Notes under the pieces: generated by a model | Databases searched by the model: none | Told to the model about the DNA's origin: nothing | The model's input: the letters and a program-made list of their open reading frames with translations, nothing else | Program-made: the position numbers and the translations under genes | Assembly (NCBI RefSeq): GCF_000717655.1 | Contig: NZ_JNZY01000001.1 | Coordinates: 310,001-374,000 of the forward strand | Origin: Streptomyces katrae | Lineage (GTDB): Bacteria; Actinomycetota; Actinomycetes; Streptomycetales; Streptomycetaceae | DNA length: 64,000 nt | Direction of reading: 5' to 3' | Shown: positions 41,045 to 50,178 of the stretch, in pieces | Numbering within the stretch: position 1 is the stretch's first letter | How the letters are laid out: each line of letters starts with the position of its first letter

Positions 41045-41134
41045 GTCACACGGCCGCAACCTCGGGGCAACCAGCGGCTGGCCGTCGGCCGACCGGCCGG
41101 TGAGACGGCGGCCGGGAGTGTCCGTGGGTCCGGC

Positions 41135-41140
41135 TAGCCT
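41135..41140 (+). promoter_or_regulatory. predicted leaderless -10 box for adnB
   Basis: TAGCCT is followed by six bases and then GTG 41147, with no Shine-Dalgarno. It implies an internal promoter between adnA and adnB. Confidence 0.55.
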
Positions 41141-41146
41141 CTTCAC

Positions 41147-44100
41147 GTGTCCGCGCGTCCGTCCGTCCTCACCGGCCCCGAGCAGCTCAAGGAGCTCCTC
41201 GGCATCCCCTTCACGCCCGAACAGCTGGCCTGCATCACCGCCCCTGCCGCCCCTCAGGTCATCGTGGCCGGCGCCGGCTCCGGCAAGACCACGGTCATGG
41301 CCGCCCGCGTGGTCTGGCTGGTCGGCACCGGAGCCGTCGCGCCCGAGCAGGTCCTCGGCCTGACCTTCACCAACAAGGCCGCCGGCGAGCTCGCCGAGCG
41401 CGTGCGCAAGGCCCTCGCGCGGGCCGGCATCACCGACCCGGACCCTCCCCCCGGCTTCGCCGGGGGGACCCCCACCGCCGCCGGGCCCGACGCGGCCGGC
41501 GGCGAGCCGCGCATCTCCACGTACCACGCCTTCGCCGGCCAGCTCCTCAAGGACCACGGCCTGCGCATCGGCCTGGAGCCCAGCGCCCGCCTCCTCGCCG
41601 ACGCCACCCGCTTCCAGCTCGCCGCGCGCGTGCTCCGCGAGGCGCCCGGCCCGTACCCGGCGCTCACCAAATCCGTCCCCGACCTGGTCAGCGACCTGCT
41701 CGCGCTGGACGGCGAACTCTCCGAGCACCTGGTCACCCCGGCCGAGCTGCGCGCGTACGACACGGAGCTCCTCGACGCCCTCGCCGGCGCCAAGCTCACC
41801 AACGACGACCTGCGCAAGGTCCCCGAGGCCGTGCGCGGCCGCCTCGAGCTGCTGGAGCTGACCGAGCGCTACCGCACCGCCAAACGCTCCCGCGACCTGC
41901 TCGACTTCAGCGACCAGATAGCCCTCTCCGCGCAGCTCGCCACCACCCGGCCCGAGGTCGGGGCGCTGCTGCGCGAGGAGTTCCGGGTGGTCCTCCTCGA
42001 CGAGTACCAGGACACGTCCGTGGCCCAGCGCCTCCTGCTGTCCGGCCTGTTCGGCGGAGGCAGCGGACACGCCGTGACCGCCGTCGGCGACCCCTGCCAG
42101 GCGATCTACGGCTGGCGCGGAGCGTCCGTGGCCAACCTGGACGACTTCCCCGAGCACTTCCCGCACGCCGACGGCAGCCCCGCGACCCGGTTCTCGCTGA
42201 GCGAGAACCGGCGCAGCGGCGGCCGCCTCCTCGACCTGGCCAACGAGCTGGCCGCCCCGCTGCGGTCCATGCACGAGGGCGTCGAAGCGCTGCGCGCGGC
42301 GCCGGGGGAGGAGCAGGCCGGCACCGTCCGCTGCGCCCTGCTGAACACGCACGCCGAGGAGATGGAGTGGCTCGCGGACTCGGTCGCGCACCTGGTCCGC
42401 ACGGGGACGGAGCCGCGCGAGATCGCGGTGCTGTGCCGGTCCGCGCGGGACTTCGCGCAGATCCAGGCCGTACTGGTGGCCCGGGACGTGCCGGTGGAGG
42501 TCGTCGGGCTCTCCGGGCTGCTGCACCTGCCGGAGGTCGCGGACCTGGTCGCGGTGTGCGAGGTGCTCCAGGACCCGGGGGCCAACGCCTCCCTGGTCCG
42601 GCTCCTCATCGGCCCGCGCTGGCGGATCGGCGCCCGCGACCTGGCGCTGCTGGGCCGCCGGGCACGGCAGCTGGTCGGCCGCGCGGCGGGTGAGGTGGAC
42701 CCGGACGAGCGCCTCGCGGCGGCGGTGGAGGGCGTGGACCCGGCGGAGATCGTGTCGCTGGCGGACGCGCTGGAGACGTTCCTCGACGGCTCCGGCTCTG
42801 TTGCGGACGACCTGCCGTTCTCTGCCGCAGCCCGGGTCCGTTTCGCGCACCTGGCCCAGGAGCTGCGTGACCTGCGGCGTTCGCTCTCCGACCCGCTGAT
42901 GGACGTACTGCACCGGGTGCTGGCCGCGACCGGCCTCGACGTGGAGCTGTCGGCGTCGCCGCACGCGCTGGCGGCCCGGCGCCGCGAGTCGCTGTCCGGC
43001 TTCCTGGACGTGGCGGCCGGCTTCGCGTCGCTGGACGGCGAGGCGTCCCTGCTGGCCTTCCTCGGCTTCCTCCGCACGGCGGTCCAGTACGAGAAGGGCC
43101 TGGACCACGCCCTGCCCGGCGGGGAGAACACGGTGAAGGTGCTCACCGCCCACAAGTCCAAGGGGCTGGAGTGGGACGTGGTGGTGGTCCCGGACCTCTG
43201 CGCGGGCTCGTTCCCGAAGGAGAAGGCCCCGGAGCCGTGGACCTCGTACGCCAAGGTCCTGCCGTACGGTCTGCGCGGCGACGCGGCCACCCTCCCGGCC
43301 GATCCGGCGTGGACCTCGGCAGGCCTGAAGTCCTTCAAGGCCGCCCTGAAGGAGCACAAGGCGGTGGAGGAACTCCGCCTGGGCTACGTGACGTTCACCC
43401 GCCCGCGCTCGCTCCTCCTGGCCTCGGCGCACTGGTGGGGCCCCACGCAGAAGAAGCGCCGCGGCCCGTCCCCGTTCCTGTCCTCCCTCCACGACCACTG
43501 CGTGGCGGGCCACGGCGAGATCGAAGCCTGGGCGGAGGAACCGGATCCGGACGCGGAGAACCCGTCCCTGGCCACGGAGTCCACCCCGGACCGGTCCTGG
43601 CCGCTGCCCCTGGACCCGGATTCCCTCAGGCTCCGCCGCGAGGCAGCAGCCCTGGTCGAGTCCCACCTGGCGGCCCCGGCCCCGGACCCGGCCCCGGACC
43701 CGGACCCGGCCCTGGCCCCGGCGGACCCCTTCGTCTGGCCCCCGCACTGCGAGGACCCGTCGTACGCGGACGAACCCGCCTCTGCCGACGCCGACCTGTG
43801 GGCGGCAGACGCCCCCTGGGCCGCCCCGGCCACCGCCCCGCAGGTCCCGCACGCGCGTGCCGAGGCGGGCGCCGGCCTCTGGGCCGGAGACGACGCCCTG
43901 CCCGCGCCGGACGACGCCGACCTCTGGGCGGCGGACGCGGCCTTCGCCGCTTCCGCCCCGAGCGACGGCGCGGCGGTGCCGCCCGCCCGCGCCGAGGCCG
44001 GCTCCGGTGTGCCGGGCTCCGAGGAGCCGTGGGCCGCAGACCCGCCTCCCGGCGTCACAGCCGCGCCCGGGGTCCGGGGCACCGCACGGCTCACGCCCGA

Positions 44101-44812
44101 GGAGGCCCGGGCCATCGCATCCTGGGACCGGGATCTCGACGCCCTCGAGGGCGAGCTCCGGCGTGCCCGCGCCGCCGTGCGCGACGTCGAGCTGCCGGCC
44201 GCCCTCTCCGCCAGCCAGCTCCTCCGCCTCGCCGCGGACGAGCAGGGCTTCGCCCGCGACCTCGCCCGCCCCATGCCCAAGCCCCCGCAGCCCGCGGCCC
44301 GCCAGGGCACGCGCTTCCACGCCTGGGTCGAGTCCCGGTTCGACGAGCTCCCGCTGCCGCTCCTCGACGTCCTCGACCCCGCCACCGAGCTGCCCGGCTC
44401 CGACCAGGAGATCGCCGACGAGGCCGACCTCGACTCCCTCAAGGCCGCCTTCGAGCGGAGCGAGTACGCCGAGCGCACCCCCCACCGCATGGAGGTCCCG
44501 GTCCAGCTCACCCTCGCCGGCCGCGTCGTCCGCGGCCGGATCGATGCCGTGTACCGCAACCACGACGGCTCGTACGAGATCGTCGACTGGAAAACCGGCC
44601 GCACCACCGAGGCCGACCCCCTCCAGCTCGCCGTCTACCGCCTGGCCTGGGCGGAAGCCACCGGCACGCCCCTCGACCGGGTCACCGCCGCCTTCCTCCA
44701 CGTCCGCAGCGGCCGCGTGATCAGGCCCCGCAACCTCCCCGACCGGGCCGGTCTTGAGCGGATCCTCCAAGGCGAACCGGCCACGGACAGTGACCGGCAA
44801 CCCGGCGGTTAG
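41147..44812 (+). CDS. adnB: AdnB-like helicase-nuclease subunit
   Basis: A 1221-aa partner of AdnA. It has Walker A GAGSGKTT (about residue 44), motif Ia LTFTNKAA, motif II LDEYQDTS (about 284), motif III GDPCQAIYGWRG, motif V TAHKSKGLEWDV (about 665), motif VI LGYVTFTRPRSL (with Thr-Phe-Thr-Arg) and a C-terminal RecB-type nuclease with GRIDAVYRNHDG and EIVDWKTGR (about 1145). Between them a 130-residue low-complexity insert (about 844-971) carries near-repeats DADLWAADAPW and DADLWAADAAF. Near residue 103 the coding sequence absorbs a palindromic repeat. Its stop codon TAG forms the start of the -10 box of the next gene. Confidence 0.92.
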   Translation: MSARPSVLTGPEQLKELLGIPFTPEQLACITAPAAPQVIVAGAGSGKTTVMAARVVWLVGTGAVAPEQVLGLTFTNKAAGELAERVRKALARAGITDPDPPPGFAGGTPTAAGPDAAGGEPRISTYHAFAGQLLKDHGLRIGLEPSARLLADATRFQLAARVLREAPGPYPALTKSVPDLVSDLLALDGELSEHLVTPAELRAYDTELLDALAGAKLTNDDLRKVPEAVRGRLELLELTERYRTAKRSRDLLDFSDQIALSAQLATTRPEVGALLREEFRVVLLDEYQDTSVAQRLLLSGLFGGGSGHAVTAVGDPCQAIYGWRGASVANLDDFPEHFPHADGSPATRFSLSENRRSGGRLLDLANELAAPLRSMHEGVEALRAAPGEEQAGTVRCALLNTHAEEMEWLADSVAHLVRTGTEPREIAVLCRSARDFAQIQAVLVARDVPVEVVGLSGLLHLPEVADLVAVCEVLQDPGANASLVRLLIGPRWRIGARDLALLGRRARQLVGRAAGEVDPDERLAAAVEGVDPAEIVSLADALETFLDGSGSVADDLPFSAAARVRFAHLAQELRDLRRSLSDPLMDVLHRVLAATGLDVELSASPHALAARRRESLSGFLDVAAGFASLDGEASLLAFLGFLRTAVQYEKGLDHALPGGENTVKVLTAHKSKGLEWDVVVVPDLCAGSFPKEKAPEPWTSYAKVLPYGLRGDAATLPADPAWTSAGLKSFKAALKEHKAVEELRLGYVTFTRPRSLLLASAHWWGPTQKKRRGPSPFLSSLHDHCVAGHGEIEAWAEEPDPDAENPSLATESTPDRSWPLPLDPDSLRLRREAAALVESHLAAPAPDPAPDPDPALAPADPFVWPPHCEDPSYADEPASADADLWAADAPWAAPATAPQVPHARAEAGAGLWAGDDALPAPDDADLWAADAAFAASAPSDGAAVPPARAEAGSGVPGSEEPWAADPPPGVTAAPGVRGTARLTPEEARAIASWDRDLDALEGELRRARAAVRDVELPAALSASQLLRLAADEQGFARDLARPMPKPPQPAARQGTRFHAWVESRFDELPLPLLDVLDPATELPGSDQEIADEADLDSLKAAFERSEYAERTPHRMEVPVQLTLAGRVVRGRIDAVYRNHDGSYEIVDWKTGRTTEADPLQLAVYRLAWAEATGTPLDRVTAAFLHVRSGRVIRPRNLPDRAGLERILQGEPATDSDRQPGG
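41447..41467. repeat. palindromic repeat inside adnB
   Basis: A perfect nine-base-pair stem (CCCCCCGGC / GCCGGGGGG) with a three-base loop. The surrounding sequence matches Streptomyces dispersed repeats and encodes the insert DPPPGFAGGTPT in domain 1A. Confidence 0.6.
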
Positions 44813-44815
44813 GCT
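44810..44815 (+). promoter_or_regulatory. leaderless -10 box overlapping the adnB stop codon
   Basis: TAGGCT begins with the TAG stop of adnB and ends six bases before ATG 44822. One sequence thus ends one gene and drives the next. Confidence 0.55.
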
Positions 44816-44821
44816 CAGGGC

Positions 44822-46228
44822 ATGAGCGAAACCCCGGCGGACAACGTCGTCCGCACGTACATCGAGACCCACCGCGGCGCCTTCCTCGACGACCTCGCCG
44901 AGTGGCTCCGCATTCCCTCCGTCTCGGCCCAGCCCGAGCACGCGGACGACGTACGTCGCAGCGCCGAATGGCTCGCCGCCAAGCTCAAGGAGACCGGCTT
45001 CCCGGTCACGGAGATCTGGCCGACCCCCGGCGCGCCCGCCGTCTTCGCCGAGTGGCCGAGCGCCGACCCGGACGCCCCGACCGTCCTCGTGTACGGGCAC
45101 CACGACGTGCAGCCCGCCGCCGTCGCCGACGGCTGGCACACCGACCCGTTCGAGCCGGTGATCCGCGACGGCCGGATGTACGCGCGCGGCGCCGCCGACG
45201 ACAAGGGCCAGGTCTTCTTCCACACCCTCGGCGTACGGGCCCACCTGGCCGCGACCGGCGCCGAGGCCCCGGCCGTGCACCTCAAGCTGATCGTCGAGGG
45301 TGAGGAGGAGTCGGGCTCCCCGCACTTCCGCGCCCTGGTCGAGCGCGAGGCGGAGCGCCTCGCGGCCGACGTCGTGATCGTCTCCGACACCGGCATGTGG
45401 TCCGAGACCACCCCCACCGTCTGCACCGGCATGCGCGGCGTCGCCGACTGCGAGATCGACCTCCACGGGCCCGACCAGGACATCCACTCCGGCGCCTTCG
45501 GCGGGGCCGTGCCCAACCCGGCCACCGTCGCCGCCCGCCTGGTCGCAGCGCTGCACGACGCCGACGAGCGGGTCACGATCCCCGGTTTCTACGACAACAT
45601 CGCCGAGCTCACGGACGAGGAGCGGGCGCTGATCGCCGAGCTGCCGTTCGACGAGTCCGAGTGGCTGCGTACGGCCAAGTCGCACGCCACCGCGGGCGAG
45701 AAGGGCTACTCCACCCTGGAGCGGGTCTGGGCCCGCCCGACCGCCGAGGTCAACGGCATCGGCGGCGGCTACCAGGGCCCCGGCGGCAAGACCATCGTGC
45801 CCGCCTCCGCGCACCTGAAGCTGTCGTTCCGCCTGGTGTCCGGGCAGGACCCGTACGAGGTCGAGGCGGCCGTCCGGGACTGGGTCGCGGCGCGCATCCC
45901 GGAGGGGATCCGCCACTCCATCGTCTTCGGCGCCCCCACCCGGCCGTGCCTGACGCCGCTGGACCATCCGGCGCTGCAGTCCGTCGTGCGGGCCATGGGC
46001 CGCGCCTTCGGCGAGAAGGTCCGCTTCACCCGCGAGGGCGGCTCCGGACCGGCGGCGGACCTCCAGGACGTCCTGGACGCGCCCGTCCTGTTCCTCGGCA
46101 TCTCCGTGCCGTCGGACGGCTGGCACTCGCCGAACGAGAAGGTCGAGCTGGACCTGCTCCTCAAGGGCGTCGAAACGGCCGCCCACCTGTGGGGCGACCT
46201 GGCCGCCCACCACGGGAAGCCCGCCTGA
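44822..46228 (+). CDS. M20-family metallopeptidase (dipeptidase)
   Basis: A 468-aa cytoplasmic zinc dipeptidase of the M20 (PepV/CNDP-like) family. Metal and catalytic residues are in LVYGHHDVQPA (His near 96, with the catalytic Asp two residues on), YARGAADDKGQ (Asp near 130) and IVEGEEESGSP (catalytic Glu-Glu near 163). The dimer-domain segment DQDIHSGAFGGAVPNP supplies the in-trans His, and the last His is in SDGWHSPNEK. Length is normal. A TAGGCT box lies exactly six bases before ATG 44822 and no Shine-Dalgarno is seen. It sits between adnB and nudC, where M. tuberculosis has the potassium channel Rv3200c instead. Confidence 0.9.
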   Translation: MSETPADNVVRTYIETHRGAFLDDLAEWLRIPSVSAQPEHADDVRRSAEWLAAKLKETGFPVTEIWPTPGAPAVFAEWPSADPDAPTVLVYGHHDVQPAAVADGWHTDPFEPVIRDGRMYARGAADDKGQVFFHTLGVRAHLAATGAEAPAVHLKLIVEGEEESGSPHFRALVEREAERLAADVVIVSDTGMWSETTPTVCTGMRGVADCEIDLHGPDQDIHSGAFGGAVPNPATVAARLVAALHDADERVTIPGFYDNIAELTDEERALIAELPFDESEWLRTAKSHATAGEKGYSTLERVWARPTAEVNGIGGGYQGPGGKTIVPASAHLKLSFRLVSGQDPYEVEAAVRDWVAARIPEGIRHSIVFGAPTRPCLTPLDHPALQSVVRAMGRAFGEKVRFTREGGSGPAADLQDVLDAPVLFLGISVPSDGWHSPNEKVELDLLLKGVETAAHLWGDLAAHHGKPA

Positions 46229-46331
46229 CGCACGCACCCGCCACCGCACCGCACGTACCGAGACGTACCGAGTCAAGAGTCACGAGTCGCCGAGCCTGCC
46301 TGTCCCACCACCGGGGGAGTTGGAAGTACCT

Positions 46332-47261
46332 GTGAGCACCCATACCGAGCAGCCGATCTCGCTCACCGCGCCCAGCGGAATCGACCGCGCCGCGCACCAC
46401 CGCCTCGACGAGGCCTGGCTCGCCGCCGCCTGGAGCCACCCGACGACCCGCGTGTTCGTGGTCTCCGGCGGCCAGGTCCTGATCGACGACACCCCCGACG
46501 GGGAGACCGGGATCGTGATGACCCCGGCCTTCGAGGCCCCGGTCACCGAGACGCACCGCTACTTCCTCGGCACCGACGAGGACGGCGTACGGTACTTCGC
46601 GCTCCAGAAGGACGCGCTGCCCGGCCGGATGGACCAGTCGGCCCGCGCGGCCGGCCTGCGCGAGGCCGGACTGCTGCTGTCCCCGCGCGACGCCGGGCTG
46701 ATGGTGCACGCGGTGGCCCTGGAGAACTGGCAGCGGATGCACCGGTTCTGCTCCCGCTGCGGCGAGCGGACGGTGGTCGCGGCCGCCGGGCACATCCGGC
46801 GCTGCCCGGGCTGCGGAGCCGAGCACTACCCGCGCACCGACCCGGCGGTGATCATGCTGGTCACCGACGAGCACGACCGTGCGCTGCTGGGCCGGCAGGT
46901 GCACTGGCCGGAGGGGCGCTTCTCGACGCTGGCCGGGTTCGTGGAGCCGGGCGAGTCGATCGAGCAGTCGGTCGTGCGCGAGGTGTGGGAGGAGGCGGGC
47001 GTCAGGGTCGGCGAGGTCGAGTACGTCGCCAGCCAGCCCTGGCCGTTCCCGTACAGCCTGATGCTGGGCTTCACGGCGCGCGCCACCACCACGGAGATCA
47101 CGGTCGACGGCGAGGAGATCCAGGAGGCCCGCTGGTTCTCCCGCGAGGAGCTGCGCGCGGCGTTCGAGTCGGGTGCGATGGTGCCCCCGTCGGGGATCTC
47201 CATTGCGGCCCGCCTGGTCGAGCGCTGGTACGGAGAGCCGCTGCCGCGCCCGCTCGCGTAG
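46332..47261 (+). CDS. nudC: NAD(+) diphosphatase NudC
   Basis: A 309-aa NudC that hydrolyses NADH/NAD and can remove NAD caps from RNA. The zinc finger is C-x2-C in FCSRCGER (about residue 140) paired with RRCPGCGAEHYPR (about 155). The Nudix box begins GFVEPGESIEQSVVREVWEE (about 195), and the diagnostic SQPWPFPYSLMLGF motif is near 231. The N-terminal domain covers residues 1-130. GTG 46332 is chosen because GGAAG is six bases upstream; an alternative TTG start at 46320 would have no proper ribosome site. A palindromic terminator with T-run follows. It is adjacent to mycoredoxin and uvrD2, as in M. tuberculosis Rv3199c. Confidence 0.95.
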   Translation: MSTHTEQPISLTAPSGIDRAAHHRLDEAWLAAAWSHPTTRVFVVSGGQVLIDDTPDGETGIVMTPAFEAPVTETHRYFLGTDEDGVRYFALQKDALPGRMDQSARAAGLREAGLLLSPRDAGLMVHAVALENWQRMHRFCSRCGERTVVAAAGHIRRCPGCGAEHYPRTDPAVIMLVTDEHDRALLGRQVHWPEGRFSTLAGFVEPGESIEQSVVREVWEEAGVRVGEVEYVASQPWPFPYSLMLGFTARATTTEITVDGEEIQEARWFSREELRAAFESGAMVPPSGISIAARLVERWYGEPLPRPLA

Positions 47262-47299
47262 GGCGCGGGACGGACGGCGTAAGGCTTCTCACACGGCAG

Positions 47300-47325
47300 A
47301 AGGCCCCCGCCGCGGCGGGGGCCTT
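47300..47325. terminator. strong terminator after nudC
   Basis: A fully palindromic sequence with arms AAGGCCCCCGCCG / CGGCGGGGGCCTT, followed by TTTCTGTT. It lies between convergent nudC and mrx1. Confidence 0.88.
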
Positions 47326-47384
47326 TCTGTTCACGCAGCTCTGCGTTCACGCAGCTCTGTCCACACAGCGCGCTGAGCTGCGGT

Positions 47385-47645
47385 TCAGACGGCGAGGGCC
47401 TGCTTGACCTGGGCCAGGCTCGGGTTCGTCATGACGGCCTCGGTGCCGGCCGGGGACACCACGAGGACGGTCGGGACCGTCTGGTTGCCGCCGTTCGCCT
47501 TCTCGACGAACGCCGCGGACTCGGGGTCCAGCTCGATGTTGATCTCGTTGTACGCGATGCCTTCCCGGTCCAGCTGGGTCTTCAGCCGGCGGCAGTAGCC
47601 GCACCAGGTCGTGCTGTACATCGTGACGGAACCCGTGTCCTGCAT
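47385..47645 (-). CDS. mrx1: mycoredoxin (glutaredoxin-like)
   Basis: An 86-aa glutaredoxin-fold oxidoreductase. The active site is TTWCGYCRRL (Cys15-Cys18). The cis-Pro is in QTVPTVLVV (about 60), and the family-typical NGGNQTVPT segment precedes it. Mycoredoxins reduce mycothiol-mixed disulfides in actinobacteria, the counterpart of glutathione-linked glutaredoxins. ATG 47645 is chosen because GAGGAGAG lies seven bases upstream; the longer frame is non-homologous. It is divergent from uvrD2, with about 190 bases for both promoters. A direct repeat (tcacgcagctctg, twice) sits between it and the nudC terminator. Confidence 0.93.
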   Translation of the reverse strand: MQDTGSVTMYSTTWCGYCRRLKTQLDREGIAYNEINIELDPESAAFVEKANGGNQTVPTVLVVSPAGTEAVMTNPSLAQVKQALAV

Positions 47646-47836
47646 GCTGCGCTCTCCTCTGTGGGGTCTGGGTGGTCCGAGTACTCGAACGTACGGGACC
47701 GCGGGGCCATTCCCGCACCCGCGGTACGGCTGGTACGTCAAGTACGTCACGTCCGTCAAGGACGCCGGTACGAAGAATGCCCACACCCTGTGGACAAGTT
47801 TCCCGTGCGCCTCTGCAGACCTGGCAGCATGGCGGG

Positions 47837-50011
47837 GTGACATCAGCAACGCACCTCTCATCCTTCCCTGCCGGAGCCGACTCGGCCGACGCGGTGCTCC
47901 TGGGCCTGGACCCGGAGCAGCGCGAGGTCGCGACGACCCTGCGCGGGCCGGTGTGCGTGCTGGCGGGCGCGGGGACGGGCAAGACCCGGGCGATCACCCA
48001 CCGCATCGCCTACGGGGTCCGCTCCGGCCAGCTGATGCCGGCGAGCGTGCTGGCCGTCACGTTCACCAACCGCGCCGCCGGCGAGATGCGCGGCCGCCTG
48101 CGCTCCCTCGGCGCCGGCGGGGTGCAGGCGAGGACGTTCCACTCCGCCGCCCTGCGCCAGCTCCAGTACTTCTGGCCCAGGGCGATCGGCGGCGAGGTGC
48201 CCCGGCTCGTCGAGCGCAAGGTCCAGCTGGTCGCCGAGGCGGGCGCGCGCTGCCGCATCCGGCTCGACCGGGGCGAGCTGCGCGATGTCACCGGCGAGAT
48301 CGAGTGGGCGAAGGTCACCCAGACCGTGCCCTCCGACTATCCGGCGGCCGCCCTCAAGGCGGGCCGCGATGCCCCCCGGGACATGGCGGAGATCGCCCAG
48401 ATCTACGGGACGTACGAGCAGCTCAAGCGCGACCGCGGCATGATCGACTTCGAGGACGTGCTGCTGCTCACGGTCGGCATCCTCCAGGACCGGCACGACA
48501 TCGCGGAACAGATCCGCACCCAGTACCAGCACTTCGTGGTGGACGAGTACCAGGACGTCAGCCCGCTCCAGCAGCGGCTGCTCGACCTGTGGCTCGGCGA
48601 GCGCGACAGCCTCTGCGTCGTCGGTGACGCCAGCCAGACGATCTACTCCTTCACCGGGGCCACCCCGGACCACCTGCTGAACTTCCGCACCCGCTACCCG
48701 CAGGCCACCCTGGTCAAGCTGGTCCGGGACTACCGTTCCACCCCCCAGGTGGTCCACCTCGCCAACGGGCTCCTCGCCCAGGCCAAGGGCCGCGCCGCCG
48801 AACACCGCCTCGAGCTGGTCTCCCAGCGCGAGCCCGGCCCCGACCCGGTCTACGCCGAGTACCCCGACGAGCCCGCCGAGGCCGAGGGCGTCGCCATCCG
48901 GATCCGGGACCTGATCGCGGCGGGCGTCCCGGCCGGCGAGATCGCCGTGCTCTACCGCATCAACGCCCAGTCCGAGGTCTACGAGCAGGCCCTCGCCGAC
49001 GCCGGGGTCCCGTACCAGCTGCGCGGCGCCGAGCGCTTCTTCGAGCGGGGCGAGGTGCAGAAGGCGATCCTCGCCCTGCGCGGCGCCGCCCGCTCCGGCG
49101 GGAACGACCCGCTGCTCGACGACGTCGTCGAGCTCGGCTCCCAGGTGCGGGCCGTGCTCAGCTCCACCGGCTGGACCAGCGAGCCGCCCGCCGGTTCCGG
49201 CGCGGTCCGCGACCAGTGGGAGTCCGTGGCCGCCCTGGTCCGGCTCGCGGAGGACTTCGCCCGGAGCCGTCCCGGGGCCACCCTGGCGGACCTGACCGTC
49301 GAGCTGGACGAGCGCCGGGCCGCCCAGCACGCCCCGACCGTCCAGGGCGTCACCCTCGCCTCGCTGCACGCGGCGAAGGGCCTGGAGTGGGACGCGGTGT
49401 TCCTGGCCGGCCTGACCGACGGCATGCTGCCGATCACGTACGCCAAGACCGACGAGCAGGTGGAGGAGGAGCGCCGGCTGCTCTACGTCGGCGTCACGCG
49501 GGCGCGGCTGCACCTGACGCTGTCCTGGGCGCTCTCCCGGGCTCCGGGCGGCCGTGCCTCCCGACGCCCCAGCCGCTTCCTGAACGGGCTGCGGCCGGGC
49601 TCTGCGGCCCCGGGCGGCAGGGCGGGCGCCGGAGACGCCACGGCCGAGCGGGGTGTCCGCAAGCGGGGCCGCCGCGGCCCGGCGCTGTGCCGGGTGTGCG
49701 GCAAGACCCTGACCGAGGCCGGCGAGCTGAAACTGATGCGCTGCGACGACTGCCCGTCCGACATGGACGAAGGCCTCTACGAGCGGCTGCGCGAGTGGCG
49801 CGCGGGGCAGGCGAAGGAGCAGGGGCTGCCCGCGTACTGCGTGTTCACGGACCGGACGCTCGTCGCGATCGCCGAGGCCGCGCCGTCCGAGGAGGGCGAG
49901 CTCTCGATGATCTCTGGAGTCGGCGGCCGCAAGCTCGACCGGTACGGGGCCGACGTCCTGGCCATCTGTGCAGGTCAGGAGCCTGGGGACGCGGATTCTG
50001 ACGACGCGTAG
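47837..50011 (+). CDS. uvrD2: ATP-dependent DNA helicase UvrD2
   Basis: A 724-aa SF1 helicase. Walker A GAGTGKTR (about residue 41), motif Ia VTFTNRAA, motif II VVDEYQDVS (about 235), motif III GDASQTIYSFTG, motif V SLHAAKGLEWDA (about 513), motif VI YVGVTRARLHL. The C-terminus has a four-Cys zinc element (LCRVCGKTLT and LMRCDDC, about 617-640), then an HRDC-like domain (AYCVFTDRTLVAIAEA, SGVGGRKLDRYG). This exact arrangement defines actinobacterial UvrD2. GTG 47837 is used; a CAGCAT box six bases upstream may give a leaderless transcript. It is followed by the whiB7 promoter. In mycobacteria uvrD2 is essential. Confidence 0.95.
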   Translation: MTSATHLSSFPAGADSADAVLLGLDPEQREVATTLRGPVCVLAGAGTGKTRAITHRIAYGVRSGQLMPASVLAVTFTNRAAGEMRGRLRSLGAGGVQARTFHSAALRQLQYFWPRAIGGEVPRLVERKVQLVAEAGARCRIRLDRGELRDVTGEIEWAKVTQTVPSDYPAAALKAGRDAPRDMAEIAQIYGTYEQLKRDRGMIDFEDVLLLTVGILQDRHDIAEQIRTQYQHFVVDEYQDVSPLQQRLLDLWLGERDSLCVVGDASQTIYSFTGATPDHLLNFRTRYPQATLVKLVRDYRSTPQVVHLANGLLAQAKGRAAEHRLELVSQREPGPDPVYAEYPDEPAEAEGVAIRIRDLIAAGVPAGEIAVLYRINAQSEVYEQALADAGVPYQLRGAERFFERGEVQKAILALRGAARSGGNDPLLDDVVELGSQVRAVLSSTGWTSEPPAGSGAVRDQWESVAALVRLAEDFARSRPGATLADLTVELDERRAAQHAPTVQGVTLASLHAAKGLEWDAVFLAGLTDGMLPITYAKTDEQVEEERRLLYVGVTRARLHLTLSWALSRAPGGRASRRPSRFLNGLRPGSAAPGGRAGAGDATAERGVRKRGRRGPALCRVCGKTLTEAGELKLMRCDDCPSDMDEGLYERLREWRAGQAKEQGLPAYCVFTDRTLVAIAEAAPSEEGELSMISGVGGRKLDRYGADVLAICAGQEPGDADSDDA

Positions 50012-50020
50012 AAACTCGTC

Positions 50021-50061
50021 GGAAAAATAGTTTGCACATGCCCAGCGAATCCCCATAGGTT
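50021..50061 (+). promoter_or_regulatory. predicted WhiB7-autoregulated promoter
   Basis: An AT block GGAAAAATAG lies directly before the -35 TTGCAC (50032-50037), and the -10 TAGGTT is at 50056-50061 with an 18-base spacer. An AT-rich patch just upstream of a sigma-A -35 is the known WhiB7 site. The predicted start near 50068 gives a leader of about 660 nt. Confidence 0.75.
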
Positions 50062-50178
50062 CTTAGCAACGGAAACGGTGGCTTCTCCGAAGCTCCGGAT
50101 CCGTGCTGTACTTATCCGAATACGTATGGGACAGGCCCCCGGGCCCCGTCCCCGAGACGCCGAGAGGAGGCGAGACCA

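Noticed and set aside
36893..46276. 3127-codon open frame on the minus strand
   Set aside because: It is the antisense shadow of adnA, adnB and the dipeptidase; composition is repetitive Gly/Arg/Val with no domain, as expected in very GC-rich DNA.
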